From contig NC_042508.1 of NCBI RefSeq assembly GCF_003054445.1, positions 2,418,001 to 2,482,000 of the forward strand: a DNA stretch of 64,000 nt, read 5' to 3'. Origin of the DNA: Pichia kudriavzevii. Taxonomy: Eukaryota > Ascomycota > Pichiomycetes > Pichiales > Pichiaceae. Of this stretch, positions 10,617 to 19,216 are shown piece by piece. Positions within the stretch are counted from its first letter, which is position 1, and each line of letters opens with the position of its first letter. The notes beneath the pieces are model-generated. The model did not search any database and was not told the DNA's origin. It was given only the letters and a program-made list of their open reading frames with translations. The position numbers and the translations under genes are program-made.

Positions 10617-11229
10617 GATCTAAAGCTTTTTGTAGTAATCAACATTAGACAGTCAGCCTGATATAATGTAGAACATGTTTTCCTGCATACTACTATCTAG
10701 ATAGTGCCACGAGCAGGTCAACCGTCTCTGGTAGTGCCGGTCCTCCGCTTTCTCTTTCTTTATATTTTTGCTTCTCTCTTTTTCCCCGGGACAGAACACG
10801 CTATCCAGATGCCGAAAGTACAGAACCTTCACTACAGGTGGGTAGTCCTTGTACTAATATAATGCCATCGTCTTTTTGTACGACAATGGATATTTCAAAA
10901 AAAAACACGCTTCAGAAGTCTGAAAACGCGTTTGTAAACGCGCCCTATGTTTATCTTTCGCCCTACAGAGAGATTTTCATGAGAATAAAAGAAACTCCGA
11001 GATCAATTTGTCTGCACTTTTCCTATTGTTTCTAGACTATAGACCTTTTTCAAACCGTGTTTGAGCCAAGTTGAGTTTGTGTACCGTGTTTGAACCCAAA
11101 AAATGTTATAAAAGGACCATATGTCTTCCAGAATTACTTATGTCCATGCTGAAAGAAAAATGAATATTAACCTTCTTCTTTTGACAGAAACAAATCCAAC
11201 TACAGTCACTCCTTAAACCTTCTATTACA
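10617..11229. promoter_or_regulatory. promoter of the small wall protein gene, with MluI boxes and TATA
   Basis: There is no convincing gene in these 613 bases. An ACGCGT MluI cell-cycle box lies at 10926-10931 and a related ACGCGC follows at about 10937. ACGCGT is the MBF site in yeast. The segment GTGTTTGA occurs twice with similar flanks (about 11057 and 11087). A good TATA box, TTATAAAAGG, lies near 11105-11115, 115-125 bases before the ATG at 11230. The architecture suits a strongly and possibly periodically expressed cell-wall gene. Confidence 0.45.
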
Positions 11230-11478
11230 ATGCAATTCTTCACCGTCGTCTTATTCGCAGCTTCCGCTTTAGCAGCTTCTTCCACCATCACTGAAGTTGC
11301 ATACTCCACCCAACTTGAAACCATCACTTCATGTGGTCCAGAAGTTACCAACTGTCCAGCAAGACACCCAAACACTACTGCAAGTGACGCTACATTCACT
11401 GGTGCTGCTGCACAAGGTGCTGGTTCTTACTATGCTGCTGGTGCTGCTGCTTTAGCAGCAGGTGCTTTATTGATGTAA
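11230..11478 (+). CDS. very small GPI-anchored cell-wall protein (82 aa)
   Basis: The 82-residue product starts with a clear signal peptide (MQFFTVVLFAASALA, cleavage near 15-16), followed by a Thr/Ser-rich segment with two cysteines (TSCGPEVTNCPARHP) and one NTT N-glycosylation site. It ends in small residues then a hydrophobic Ala/Gly tail (AAGAAALAAGALLM), the usual GPI-attachment signal. After processing the mature protein would be only about 45 residues. Yeasts of this group have several such short wall proteins of unknown role. The start is fixed by the signal peptide, and the strong TATA box upstream supports expression. Codons are biased to TCT/TCC, GCT/GCA and ACC/ACT, as in abundant proteins. 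I do not recognise a named orthologue. Confidence 0.72.
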   Translation: MQFFTVVLFAASALAASSTITEVAYSTQLETITSCGPEVTNCPARHPNTTASDATFTGAAAQGAGSYYAAGAAALAAGALLM

Positions 11479-11860
11479 AAGACATCAAGCTGTTGATATT
11501 AGCTCCAGTTGAAGCCCAATTATTTTGAAAACATTGTCTTTTTCTCCCTATAGCACCAGTTCTCATCTAATATGGTGTATACATGGGTTCAAAACCGGCT
11601 ATGTTTTGTGTATACTAGTATAATTATATATATATATTTCAATATATCATAATTAAAATAAGAAAAACCTTCCTAATGCGTGTGGTAATAAACACAATTT
11701 TATATCTCGCGCCACGGAACACAATATAATATCAAAGCCTCAGAATAATAAACAAGAACTTCCTGACAGTCTTAACATTATTCTTCTTAAGTACACCTCT
11801 TTGGTTTATACAAGAGACCAAGGCCAACTGTCTTTAGTGGTCCTGTGGGGATAATTTACA
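11479..11860. other. intergenic spacer with TA-rich tract
   Basis: About 380 bases between the small wall protein gene and the mannosyltransferase gene. It includes an AT microsatellite-like tract near 11615-11660, probably terminator plus promoter sequence. I see no gene here. Confidence 0.35.
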
Positions 11861-14323
11861 ATGCTGCTCTTTCGTCGAAGTAAACGACTCATCCTGGTAG
11901 CTACGCTTGTCGTACTTGTCCTCAATGTTTATTTATATTTTACACCGGCTGCCCCAAATATAGTATTCGATGAATCGTATGAGGGAACATTCAAAGGTAA
12001 GTTCCTAAAAACTATCAAAACTGTGAAAGACTTGAAATCTGAAAACTTCTACAAGAAGTGGTCATTGATTGGCTATTTGGATGATTTAGTTCACGAACCT
12101 ATTGAGACTGCAAGTTTTACTAACTCGGTAGATCCGTTCCAACTACTAGAGGAGTATGAGCAGAAAGACGAAAATGCACAGTACAAGGATATGACCCAAT
12201 TGGAAAAGGCGCAGTTTTATGTAGAACACATTATACCTGAATCAAAATATAAGTTCAGGCCTATCCAAGAAACCATTTACAAAGACGCTTTTGCTCCTAA
12301 GAAATTTATCAGTTCTAGGTTGAAGAAATGGCTGAAAATTAAGAAGCAGCTCTCCGAAGACGAACAAAAAGCGTTAGGTGTCAACGACGAATGGTTCAAG
12401 CAAGTTGTCTCCGGTGTCAAAAATGAAAAATTGGCGCACAATGAAGTCTCTGCAAAGGAAATGAAGAACGCATTTACCCATTTGAAATTCTTCTCTAATA
12501 TATTCTTGAAAAATGATCAAGTTTCAAGCGATACGCAATTACAAGAATTTTGTTCAATAGCACAATCAAAATTGTTTTCATGGTTGAACGGGAACTATCC
12601 TACATTCACCAAGTACGATCACCATACAAGACCTACGGTGATTGATCCATATACAGAGACAACCCACTTGAAAGAGTCATGCTTTGTAAAAAGCTTGCAG
12701 TCGAGCTTGAACGGTAGAGGCTTGGTTATCACTGCACATGATCCGCTTGTACCAGAACTGGCTGGTCTTTTAGCTCTCCTAAGAATAACTGGTAATGAAT
12801 ATCCTATCCAAATATTCCACAAAAATGATTTATCATTAGACTCTATCCGAGTTATTAACGATATAGCATCTTCACCTATCATGAAATTGCCCAAGTCAGT
12901 CCCAGAATTTAGAGTTCCACTGAATTTGAAACCACTAGATATTACTTATGTTAACGTTAACGATGTAATTGATTCCAAATATAAGCACTTCTATGGCGGT
13001 TTTGGTATGAAACTATTGGCGTATTTGTTTAACACTTTTGAAGAAATGATCATGCTTGATACTGATACGGTGATAGTTGATAGCATTGAAAATTTTTTCA
13101 ATTCCCCGCAATATCAAGAATCCCATGCATATTTTTTCAAAGATAGAGCTTTAAATTCTTTTATCTACGAAGGCATAGTTGATTATTTCAAATCGTATCT
13201 AAATTACGATAAAGAAGTTCACTATCTGGGGCTACCTAAAGTCAAAGATGAGACTTTAAATAACAGGTTTTTCGGAGAATTTGCCAGACATTTTATGGAA
13301 TCAGGCTTATTTGTCATTAATAAGAAAGAAAAATTCGATGGTGTCTTAGCATCAACAATTGCACAAATGTTCAAATTATTCTCTGGGTCCCTTCATGGCG
13401 AAAAGGAATTTATCTGGCTGGGTCAAGAAATTATGGGAAACTCGTACACCTTTAATACCAACCCAGCTATTGCTGTCGGTGAATTTTCACCAGATAGGGG
13501 GATCTTGAGTAACGAAATCTGTACCACTCACCCTGCGCACATTGGTGATCATCACGAATTGTTATGGATTAATTCAGGTTTCTTAACATGTAAGAAATAT
13601 GATTCCTATTACAAGGATATTAATTTCCAGAGAAACGCAGGCAAGAAATTGATTGATTTGAAGAAAGAATATTTGTCCCCAGTCATCATTAAGGATGCAA
13701 TTATACCACCTCCTGCTGAGTACACAATCAACGTAAAGAAAAGCAAAGAGCCTACCCGTGGATGGACAATGACTCACCAATGTTCGGGTTATATGTGGTG
13801 TGCGTATGATATTATTGGCGGATCCAAGGCACTGAATATTCCTAGAGGTACTGCTTTTAGTTTTCCCGAGGAAAACACCAAAGCGTGGGAATACCTAGGA
13901 AGGTTGTGGGTAAATTACTTCAACATTGGCTACAGTGGGGGTGCAGATCAGGGTTATATTGATGGTGACTTCTATGACGAGTTGGGGCTAGAAGAGATGG
14001 ATGTATTCAAAGATGTCCAAGACCCTCCTGAATTAGACCTCGACACAGTTTCGACAGCGTCATTATCAGAAAGTGGTGCTGTTGAAGATGAAGAAGCGGG
14101 GGATGGAAATTCACACGGAAATCTAGAAAAAGGCAAGAAAATAAACAAAGGAGCTATAGAAGAAGACGAGGGAGAACCAATGGATGAGGAAGTGGAAAAT
14201 GAGCCTGGTACTGGAGACCTAGAAACTGAAAGTGGAGTGGCCGAAGGTGAATCAGGTATCGACAAAGTAATCAATGAAAATAATGACGGCTACTATAAGA
14301 GGTCACTTCTCCGTTATCATTAA
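11861..14323 (+). CDS. MNN1-family alpha-1,3-mannosyltransferase (Golgi type II membrane protein)
   Basis: An 820-residue type II membrane protein: short cytoplasmic N-terminus with RRSKR, one signal-anchor (residues about 10-28, LILVATLVVLVLNVYLYF), a stem, then the catalytic domain of the Mnn1/Mnt2/Mnt3 family, which adds terminal alpha-1,3-mannose to N- or O-glycans in the Golgi. Family hallmarks include GRGLVITAHDPLVPELAGLL, the DxD metal/nucleotide-sugar site within MLDTDTVIVD (about residue 400), and YGGFGMKLLAYLFNTFEE. A strongly acidic, Ser-poor tail of about 90 residues (Glu/Asp/Gly-rich) follows the catalytic domain and lengthens the protein beyond S. cerevisiae Mnn1 (762). Which MNN1 paralogue it matches cannot be decided by eye. 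It converges with OXR1 downstream, about 100 bases apart. Confidence 0.88.
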   Translation: MLLFRRSKRLILVATLVVLVLNVYLYFTPAAPNIVFDESYEGTFKGKFLKTIKTVKDLKSENFYKKWSLIGYLDDLVHEPIETASFTNSVDPFQLLEEYEQKDENAQYKDMTQLEKAQFYVEHIIPESKYKFRPIQETIYKDAFAPKKFISSRLKKWLKIKKQLSEDEQKALGVNDEWFKQVVSGVKNEKLAHNEVSAKEMKNAFTHLKFFSNIFLKNDQVSSDTQLQEFCSIAQSKLFSWLNGNYPTFTKYDHHTRPTVIDPYTETTHLKESCFVKSLQSSLNGRGLVITAHDPLVPELAGLLALLRITGNEYPIQIFHKNDLSLDSIRVINDIASSPIMKLPKSVPEFRVPLNLKPLDITYVNVNDVIDSKYKHFYGGFGMKLLAYLFNTFEEMIMLDTDTVIVDSIENFFNSPQYQESHAYFFKDRALNSFIYEGIVDYFKSYLNYDKEVHYLGLPKVKDETLNNRFFGEFARHFMESGLFVINKKEKFDGVLASTIAQMFKLFSGSLHGEKEFIWLGQEIMGNSYTFNTNPAIAVGEFSPDRGILSNEICTTHPAHIGDHHELLWINSGFLTCKKYDSYYKDINFQRNAGKKLIDLKKEYLSPVIIKDAIIPPPAEYTINVKKSKEPTRGWTMTHQCSGYMWCAYDIIGGSKALNIPRGTAFSFPEENTKAWEYLGRLWVNYFNIGYSGGADQGYIDGDFYDELGLEEMDVFKDVQDPPELDLDTVSTASLSESGAVEDEEAGDGNSHGNLEKGKKINKGAIEEDEGEPMDEEVENEPGTGDLETESGVAEGESGIDKVINENNDGYYKRSLLRYH

Positions 14324-14427
14324 AACGTACGTAAATGTAACACCTTATTCTCTTTTCTAACTTAGTGTAGTAATTTCGTGTGTTGAACAGTGGCTTCTGA
14401 CTCTGCCAACAACAGTCTTTGGGCCAT

Positions 14428-15189
14428 TCAGCATATTTTCCAAATCTCCAGTCCTAGTATATAAAACTTTTTTCTATCAGACAAAGGCTCATTTCCAAAA
14501 GTATCGACTGAATCGGAGGCACCAATTGATAAATTTGAATCTATCCAAAGACCAAATTTGCCGTCACCAGAACCAACACTAATGAATTGGTTATTGGAAT
14601 AAATGACAAAGTCATTAACTGATGTAAATGGGAAAACCTTCAAATTCAGGGATACCCCCTTTTTCTCTATGGATTGATGTTTGTTATTCAGGTCTTTAAC
14701 ATCGCCCTTTTCCAATTTCCAAAGAAAGCAGTCACCGTTTCCGTAGTATATCTTCTTATCTAGAGGCCTTAGATGCTCGTTGATATATGCACCAAAAATA
14801 TTTTTCCTTGTATCCTGGACCACTATCAGATACCCTCTACGTCGATTCACGCTCTCTCCTATTTGAGGTTGGCATTTGTCATACAATGTTTGTAACGACG
14901 TGCCTGACTGTTCAATCGAGTAAAGCAATTCCCAATCATGGCTAATCTGTAATAAAGCTGGAACATGCTGCCTCAACTCTTCTGCTAACTCTTTGTTCAG
15001 TAAACGATGTTTTGTTGTACTTTTGTAGCCATGCAACTCCAACGGTGTTAAAGGTGGTTCGTCATAATCATAGTTTTCACCCCCCATTGTTAAGCTGTTA
15101 TTTTCACTCTGAGTGCTGTTACTGCGGCTTGAGTTTGATGAACTTCTCTTGAAGATAGTTCTAAATTTTTCCAGTGGTGATCGTGACAT
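14428..15189 (-). CDS. OXR1: TLDc-domain protein Oxr1
   Basis: A 253-residue TLDc-domain protein of the Oxr1 family. In yeast Oxr1 is linked to oxidative stress and promotes V-ATPase disassembly by binding the peripheral V1 sector. The first ~50 residues are Ser/Arg/Asn-rich and probably disordered. The TLDc fold runs from about 55 to the end, with recognisable blocks WELLYSIEQSGTSLQTLYDKC, LIVVQDTRKNIFGAYINEHL, GNGDCFLWKLEKG and SVGSGDGKFGLWIDSNL. The last block is the family's GGG.FGL-type signature. It ends in LGLEIWKIC, matching the usual family C-terminus, so the gene is complete. The length is close to S. cerevisiae Oxr1 (273). Confidence 0.9.
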   Translation of the reverse strand: MSRSPLEKFRTIFKRSSSNSSRSNSTQSENNSLTMGGENYDYDEPPLTPLELHGYKSTTKHRLLNKELAEELRQHVPALLQISHDWELLYSIEQSGTSLQTLYDKCQPQIGESVNRRRGYLIVVQDTRKNIFGAYINEHLRPLDKKIYYGNGDCFLWKLEKGDVKDLNNKHQSIEKKGVSLNLKVFPFTSVNDFVIYSNNQFISVGSGDGKFGLWIDSNLSIGASDSVDTFGNEPLSDRKKFYILGLEIWKIC

Positions 15190-16507
15190 GTATCTGGAAC
15201 AATTGTTAAATGGTTGTCTAATCTGTAATTCCCCACCACTTCCATTTTCATAGGGTGATTTTACAAAGGATAAAGGAAAAAGTTATTGTCAGCTTGTAGC
15301 GAATATTAATTTTGGTGGCTCGGCAAATGTAAACTCCCATTTGTAAACCTTTACTTTTCAACAAATCAAAGGAGCAACACACTGACAGCTTTTGTTATGA
15401 ATAGTGCACTGTTATTCTTACCTGCAACTAGATTAAGTGTATTTGAATAAGGACTAAAGATATTTATGGAGAATTTGGTGTCTCGTCATTGTTTTTTTTC
15501 CTACATAAGACAATGCTATATAAATGGTAGTTTAAAACGGGCTCCCACAATTGGAAATAGACATTTGTGAAGTTTTAGGACAAATAAGCAGTAAAACAAG
15601 GCAACAAATTAATATAGTAGTTACTCTAGCAATTTCTTACCCACTACATTACTTTTGCTTCCTACGAAAGATACATGATAGACTACTGAAAATTGTTCTG
15701 TATCTTACATTGGAACACTGCAAAACGAAAGGTCTTAATGCGTCTTCGTTATGGGAGTTTCTCTATACGTATACTTGTTTATATCTTTTTGTTTTTTTGA
15801 GTTTTGCCCGCTCATCTTCATACTCTTTTGATGTTCAACACATTGAGGAAATCCAGGAAATTGCAGGATACATGTGATGGGTGTGGTTTTGCCCCCATAC
15901 CCATTTCAAACTTTTACATGGACTATTCCTTGTTTTAGCTGCACTTTATTTATCTTGTATTCGGCATTGTTTGGTGGCTTTGTCATATTTGGTCTCAAGC
16001 AAACCAATATCAAAGAAAAGCGGAAAAAAAGGACGTATTAAACGGGACATTTATTTTCGTAGCTAAGAAAGCCAATATTTAAAGGCAGCACATTTTGAAA
16101 ACATCAACATGGGTAAGTATCTACATGAGGATTGAATTGTAGACGGCTCACAAAAGATATAGTATCGAAGTGCAATACTTAACTTGTCAAAGTAAATCAC
16201 TTATGTAGGACTAAGCGAACCACAAAACTTAACAAATGGTTAACGGGGTATACTAAGTCATGTACCAAGGTTATGCCTTTTTCTGCGGTTAATCAACTTT
16301 GATGAAGGGAACAGATAAAACATATCAGTTGCCTGGTGTTTTTATGTACTGCTCACTATATATAGCACTTTGAAATTCACAAGGTTTATCTCAGCAACTA
16401 TAATCGTATAAACTGAAAGAAAACAAGGAGCTAATCAGATAATCACCTCTAGCGTGGAAGACTTCCACAAAGATAAACAATCGCATAACTTGAGGTTCTT
16501 TTTTGAC
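15190..16507. other. gene-poor spacer, with a splice-donor-like ATGG|GTAAGT
   Basis: About 1.3 kb with no convincing gene. Open frames at 15551-15877 and 15881-16066 begin with non-ATG codons and look random. At 16109-16112 an ATGG is followed at once by GTAAGTAT, which resembles the start of a yeast gene whose first intron interrupts codon 2. I could not find a convincing branchpoint: the nearest match is TACTAAG near 16248. A TATA-like TATATATA lies near 16360. See the separate entry for 16508-16753. Confidence 0.35.
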
Positions 16508-16753
16508 ATGGATTTCTCAGGATTGGGTCTGCCAATCATGGGCAAGTCTTCAAATAAACTAAAGTCTGCAAACCCGTTTAAAAACACTGTTTAGAGAAAA
16601 CCTTTTGGAAAGACAGAGGAACAATATTCACAGGGAAACCCAAGGAGTTTATTATTTATCTGCTTTCGACTATTGGTGTTGTTTGCTGGGCTATACCTGC
16701 TGGACAAGTGGCTACGCACCGCAAGCTCTATCTTCGGATACTACAACCAATAA
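16508..16753 (+). pseudogene. interrupted small membrane-protein-like reading frame
   Basis: From the ATG at 16508, 28 codons encode a peptide beginning MDFSGLGLPIMGKSSNK, with NPFKNTV before a TAG at 16592-16594. The same frame then stays open for 52 more codons to TAA at 16751. That second part holds a plausible transmembrane segment (SLLFICFRLLVLFAGLYLL) followed by a polar tail. The other two frames are also open over part of this stretch. It could be a decayed small gene, the last exon of a spliced gene starting at 16109, a readthrough product, or chance. I do not recognise a family. The upstream TATA-like sequence near 16360 and the frame open back to 16412 make some expression conceivable. 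Confidence 0.25.
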
Positions 16754-17322
16754 ACGCCAGCACTCAAGTCGTCCAAACATTTGTCGTTTTATAACTCGTC
16801 TAGCAGACAAAGGACTATAGCAATGAAATTATATCACAACTTGTCCTTGCTCTAGTAATGAAGCATATTTCAGTAGCGCAGTAACAGTCTCCGCCAAAGA
16901 GAGGACAATGGCGAATTAGAAACCTACAGTGGATAAGTTTTCCACTTACTTGGAATTACATGATATTTCCACGCATCGAGTATATTTAGAAACGTGTAGA
17001 CATGGAAATATAGAAGAATCGCCTTTTTCAAACGCGTCTCAATGCAAAAAATTTGCTATTTTTGGCAAGGCCAGGGGGGGGCTGGAGTATTTCTGTTGAT
17101 GTTTCGTGAAAAAGAATAGGGAGACCGTGTTTGTATTTAAAAGAGTATGTTTCTGCCCCACAGAAATACAACACAAGGTGTCGTTTTTCGTCTTTGCTGT
17201 AGCGTATAAGTTTCCATACTTATTCTTTGCTTTTCCTTTATACCTTTCCTCTTTGCTTTCTCTGAGATAGGCAACCGAAAAGAAAAGGCACATCAAGAAC
17301 TAGAACAACATATTAACTGATT
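16754..17322. promoter_or_regulatory. CRH1 upstream region with MluI cell-cycle box
   Basis: These bases precede the CRH1-like gene. An ACGCGT MluI box lies at 17032-17037, about 290 bases before the start codon. In S. cerevisiae CRH-family and other wall genes are cell-cycle regulated through SBF/MBF, so the site is plausible. A run of seven G at about 17073-17079 is also present. No gene is seen. Confidence 0.45.
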
Positions 17323-18816
17323 ATGCGTTCGGTATTCGGTACAGGCAAAAAGAGCTGGCCAAGAGTAGCATTAATGGCATTGGCTCTTCAAGCTTCTCAA
17401 GCTTCTGCAGCTGATAGCGTCAACACTGTTTCGGCAACTTCCGTTGCTTCTTGTGATCCACTATCTGCAACCTCATGTGCTCCAGATCCAGCATTAGCAA
17501 CATCCATCAGTGACGATTTCAAGCAAGCCTCAGAGCACTACATTCCATATAGGACACCAAGCGAAATCTTCTACGGTGATGATGGTCTCACGCTCACGTT
17601 GAGTAAAAGATACGACAACCCATCCTTAGTGTCTGATTTCTACATTATGTTTGGTAAGGTTCAAGTTTTACTAAAGTCTGCATCGGGTCAGGGTATAGTA
17701 TCGTCATTCTATCTACAGTCAGATGATAAGGATGAGATTGATTTTGAGTGGCTTGGTGGTGATGGCACCCAAATGCAATCAAACTTCTTCTCTAAAGGTG
17801 ATACTACGACTTATGATAGGGGTGAATATCATAATATGGCGGATCCAAGGGCTGATTTTCATAACTATACCCTTGAGTGGAACGAAAACAGCTGCTCCTG
17901 GTATATCGATGGGACAGTTGTCAGAACCTTATCCAGTGATAGCTCCCAGGGTTACCCACAAACTCCAATGAGACTCTTCTTTGGTATTTGGGCGGGCGGT
18001 GACCCAAGCAATCAACCAGGTACAATTGAATGGGCTGGTGGTGAAACCGATTATAGTGATGCGCCATTTTCAATGCATATTAAGAATCTAGTTGTTTCTG
18101 ATTACTCAACAGGTTCATCTTATTCTTACTCTGGTACTTCTGGTAGTTGGGAATCGATTGATTGTAAGGATGGTTCTGTCAACGGTAGAGAGAAAATTGC
18201 TAACGCAGAATTTGCTGCATTGGTTGGCGGTAATACGATTTCTACGGAGTCCACTAAAGGTGGTTCTTCGTCCACTTCTACTACTTCTGCTTCTACTACT
18301 TCTACAGCATCTTCAGAATTGACTTCATCAAGCCCAACTCCCACTTCTTCCACTTCTTCCTCTTCTTCCACTTCTTCCACTTCTTCCTCTTCTTCCTCTT
18401 CTTCCTCTTCTTCCTCTTCTTCCTCTTCTTCCTCTTCCATTTCCACTTTTTCCACTTCAGCATCCTCTTCAGAATTGACTTCAGCAGATGTGACTTCCAC
18501 CAGCAAAACTGAAGCGTCAATTACTGCAAACTCTTTGCCAACTTCAACAACAGATCAGGATAGTGAAGAGAACAGCATTGGAGAAGCTTCTACTACCTCT
18601 GAAAGCAGCGAAACTGTTTCATTGAAGGATGAATACTTAAAGTCTTCAACTATTACCACCAGCACACAATCATCTACCGAAACTCATAAGCAATCCATCT
18701 CGGTATCCACTGAGAATAACGATTCCCATAGCGTATCCGATGAGTTTTCCAATGGGGCAAACGCAGCTACATCGTCTTTCCTAGGGTTGTCATTGTTCTT
18801 TTTGGCCTTGCTTTAA
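17323..18816 (+). CDS. CRH1: GH16 chitin-glucan transglycosylase, Crh1/Utr2 family, GPI-anchored
   Basis: Crh enzymes cross-link chitin to beta-1,6- and beta-1,3-glucan in the wall. The 497 residues begin with a signal peptide (hydrophobic core VALMALALQA, cleavage near 29). A GH16 domain follows (about 55-275) with the catalytic motif DEIDFEWLG at 137-145, giving nucleophile Glu138 and acid/base Glu142. Other family blocks are NFFSKG, FHNYTLEWN and WYIDGTVVRTL. A Ser/Thr-rich stalk (about 300-480) contains an uninterrupted Ser tract encoded by a (TCTTCC)n repeat, then a hydrophobic GPI signal (SSFLGLSLFFLALL). No chitin-binding CBM18 is obvious at the N-terminus, so Crh1 fits better than Utr2. 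Length matches Crh1 (507). The poly-Ser tract is probably variable between strains. Confidence 0.93.
   Translation: MRSVFGTGKKSWPRVALMALALQASQASAADSVNTVSATSVASCDPLSATSCAPDPALATSISDDFKQASEHYIPYRTPSEIFYGDDGLTLTLSKRYDNPSLVSDFYIMFGKVQVLLKSASGQGIVSSFYLQSDDKDEIDFEWLGGDGTQMQSNFFSKGDTTTYDRGEYHNMADPRADFHNYTLEWNENSCSWYIDGTVVRTLSSDSSQGYPQTPMRLFFGIWAGGDPSNQPGTIEWAGGETDYSDAPFSMHIKNLVVSDYSTGSSYSYSGTSGSWESIDCKDGSVNGREKIANAEFAALVGGNTISTESTKGGSSSTSTTSASTTSTASSELTSSSPTPTSSTSSSSSTSSTSSSSSSSSSSSSSSSSSSSISTFSTSASSSELTSADVTSTSKTEASITANSLPTSTTDQDSEENSIGEASTTSESSETVSLKDEYLKSSTITTSTQSSTETHKQSISVSTENNDSHSVSDEFSNGANAATSSFLGLSLFFLALL
18337..18440 (+). repeat. (TCTTCC)n hexanucleotide repeat in CRH1 stalk
   Basis: A tract of TCTTCC/ACTTCT units runs through this part of the CRH1 Ser-rich stalk and codes for consecutive serines. 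Its antisense strand is an apparent open frame rich in Glu or Lys, which is an artefact of the repeat. Confidence 0.85.
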
Positions 18817-19216
18817 AAGAGATTTCCAAATTTTCTTGAAGATAATCCATAGCATGTAACTTAGCTTATACCCTCGTACCACGTACTTCCTTTTCTTTTT
18901 TTCTTTCCTGGAAAACTTACATATTAGCCATTCAATTTAAGGCTATGTATAAATATAGATAAAACCCAAAACATTCTTTCAGATGTTTCACACCTATGAT
19001 GCAAACAACTTTTATTCTGGTTCGCTTCATGTATCACGTGATGAAAGGATACTAATCGTGATGCTATAATTGCGTGCACAGCAGTTTGCGAGATATATTG
19101 TTGTCTCGCACAATCTATCTTTAAGCGGGTGAAAAAAAAAATTTTAGTTGAGAAATATGTTTCATTGAAAATTCTTCTTTCCAATAGATGTGAAAAATTC
19201 CATCCCTCTATAGGTA
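18817..19216. promoter_or_regulatory. DBP3 promoter with palindromic E-box and RRPE element
   Basis: The spacer between CRH1 and DBP3 carries TATCACGTGATG (CACGTG at 19035-19040, inside a perfect TCACGTGA palindrome) and an RRPE-type AAAAATTTT at 19137-19145. The RRPE element is found before ribosome-biogenesis genes in yeasts, which suits DBP3. I saw no PAC box. Confidence 0.5.

Noticed and set aside
15551-16066. Two short plus-strand frames in the OXR1-CRH1 gap
   Set aside because: Neither has an ATG near its start, the sequence looks random, and no family is recognised.
15190-17322. Possible centromere or replication origin in the long gap
   Set aside because: No inverted repeats, CDE-like or ACS-like pattern could be identified by eye.
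18126-18520. Poly-Glu and poly-Lys frames antisense to the CRH1 stalk
   Set aside because: They arise from the (TCTTCC)n repeat encoding serines on the plus strand.
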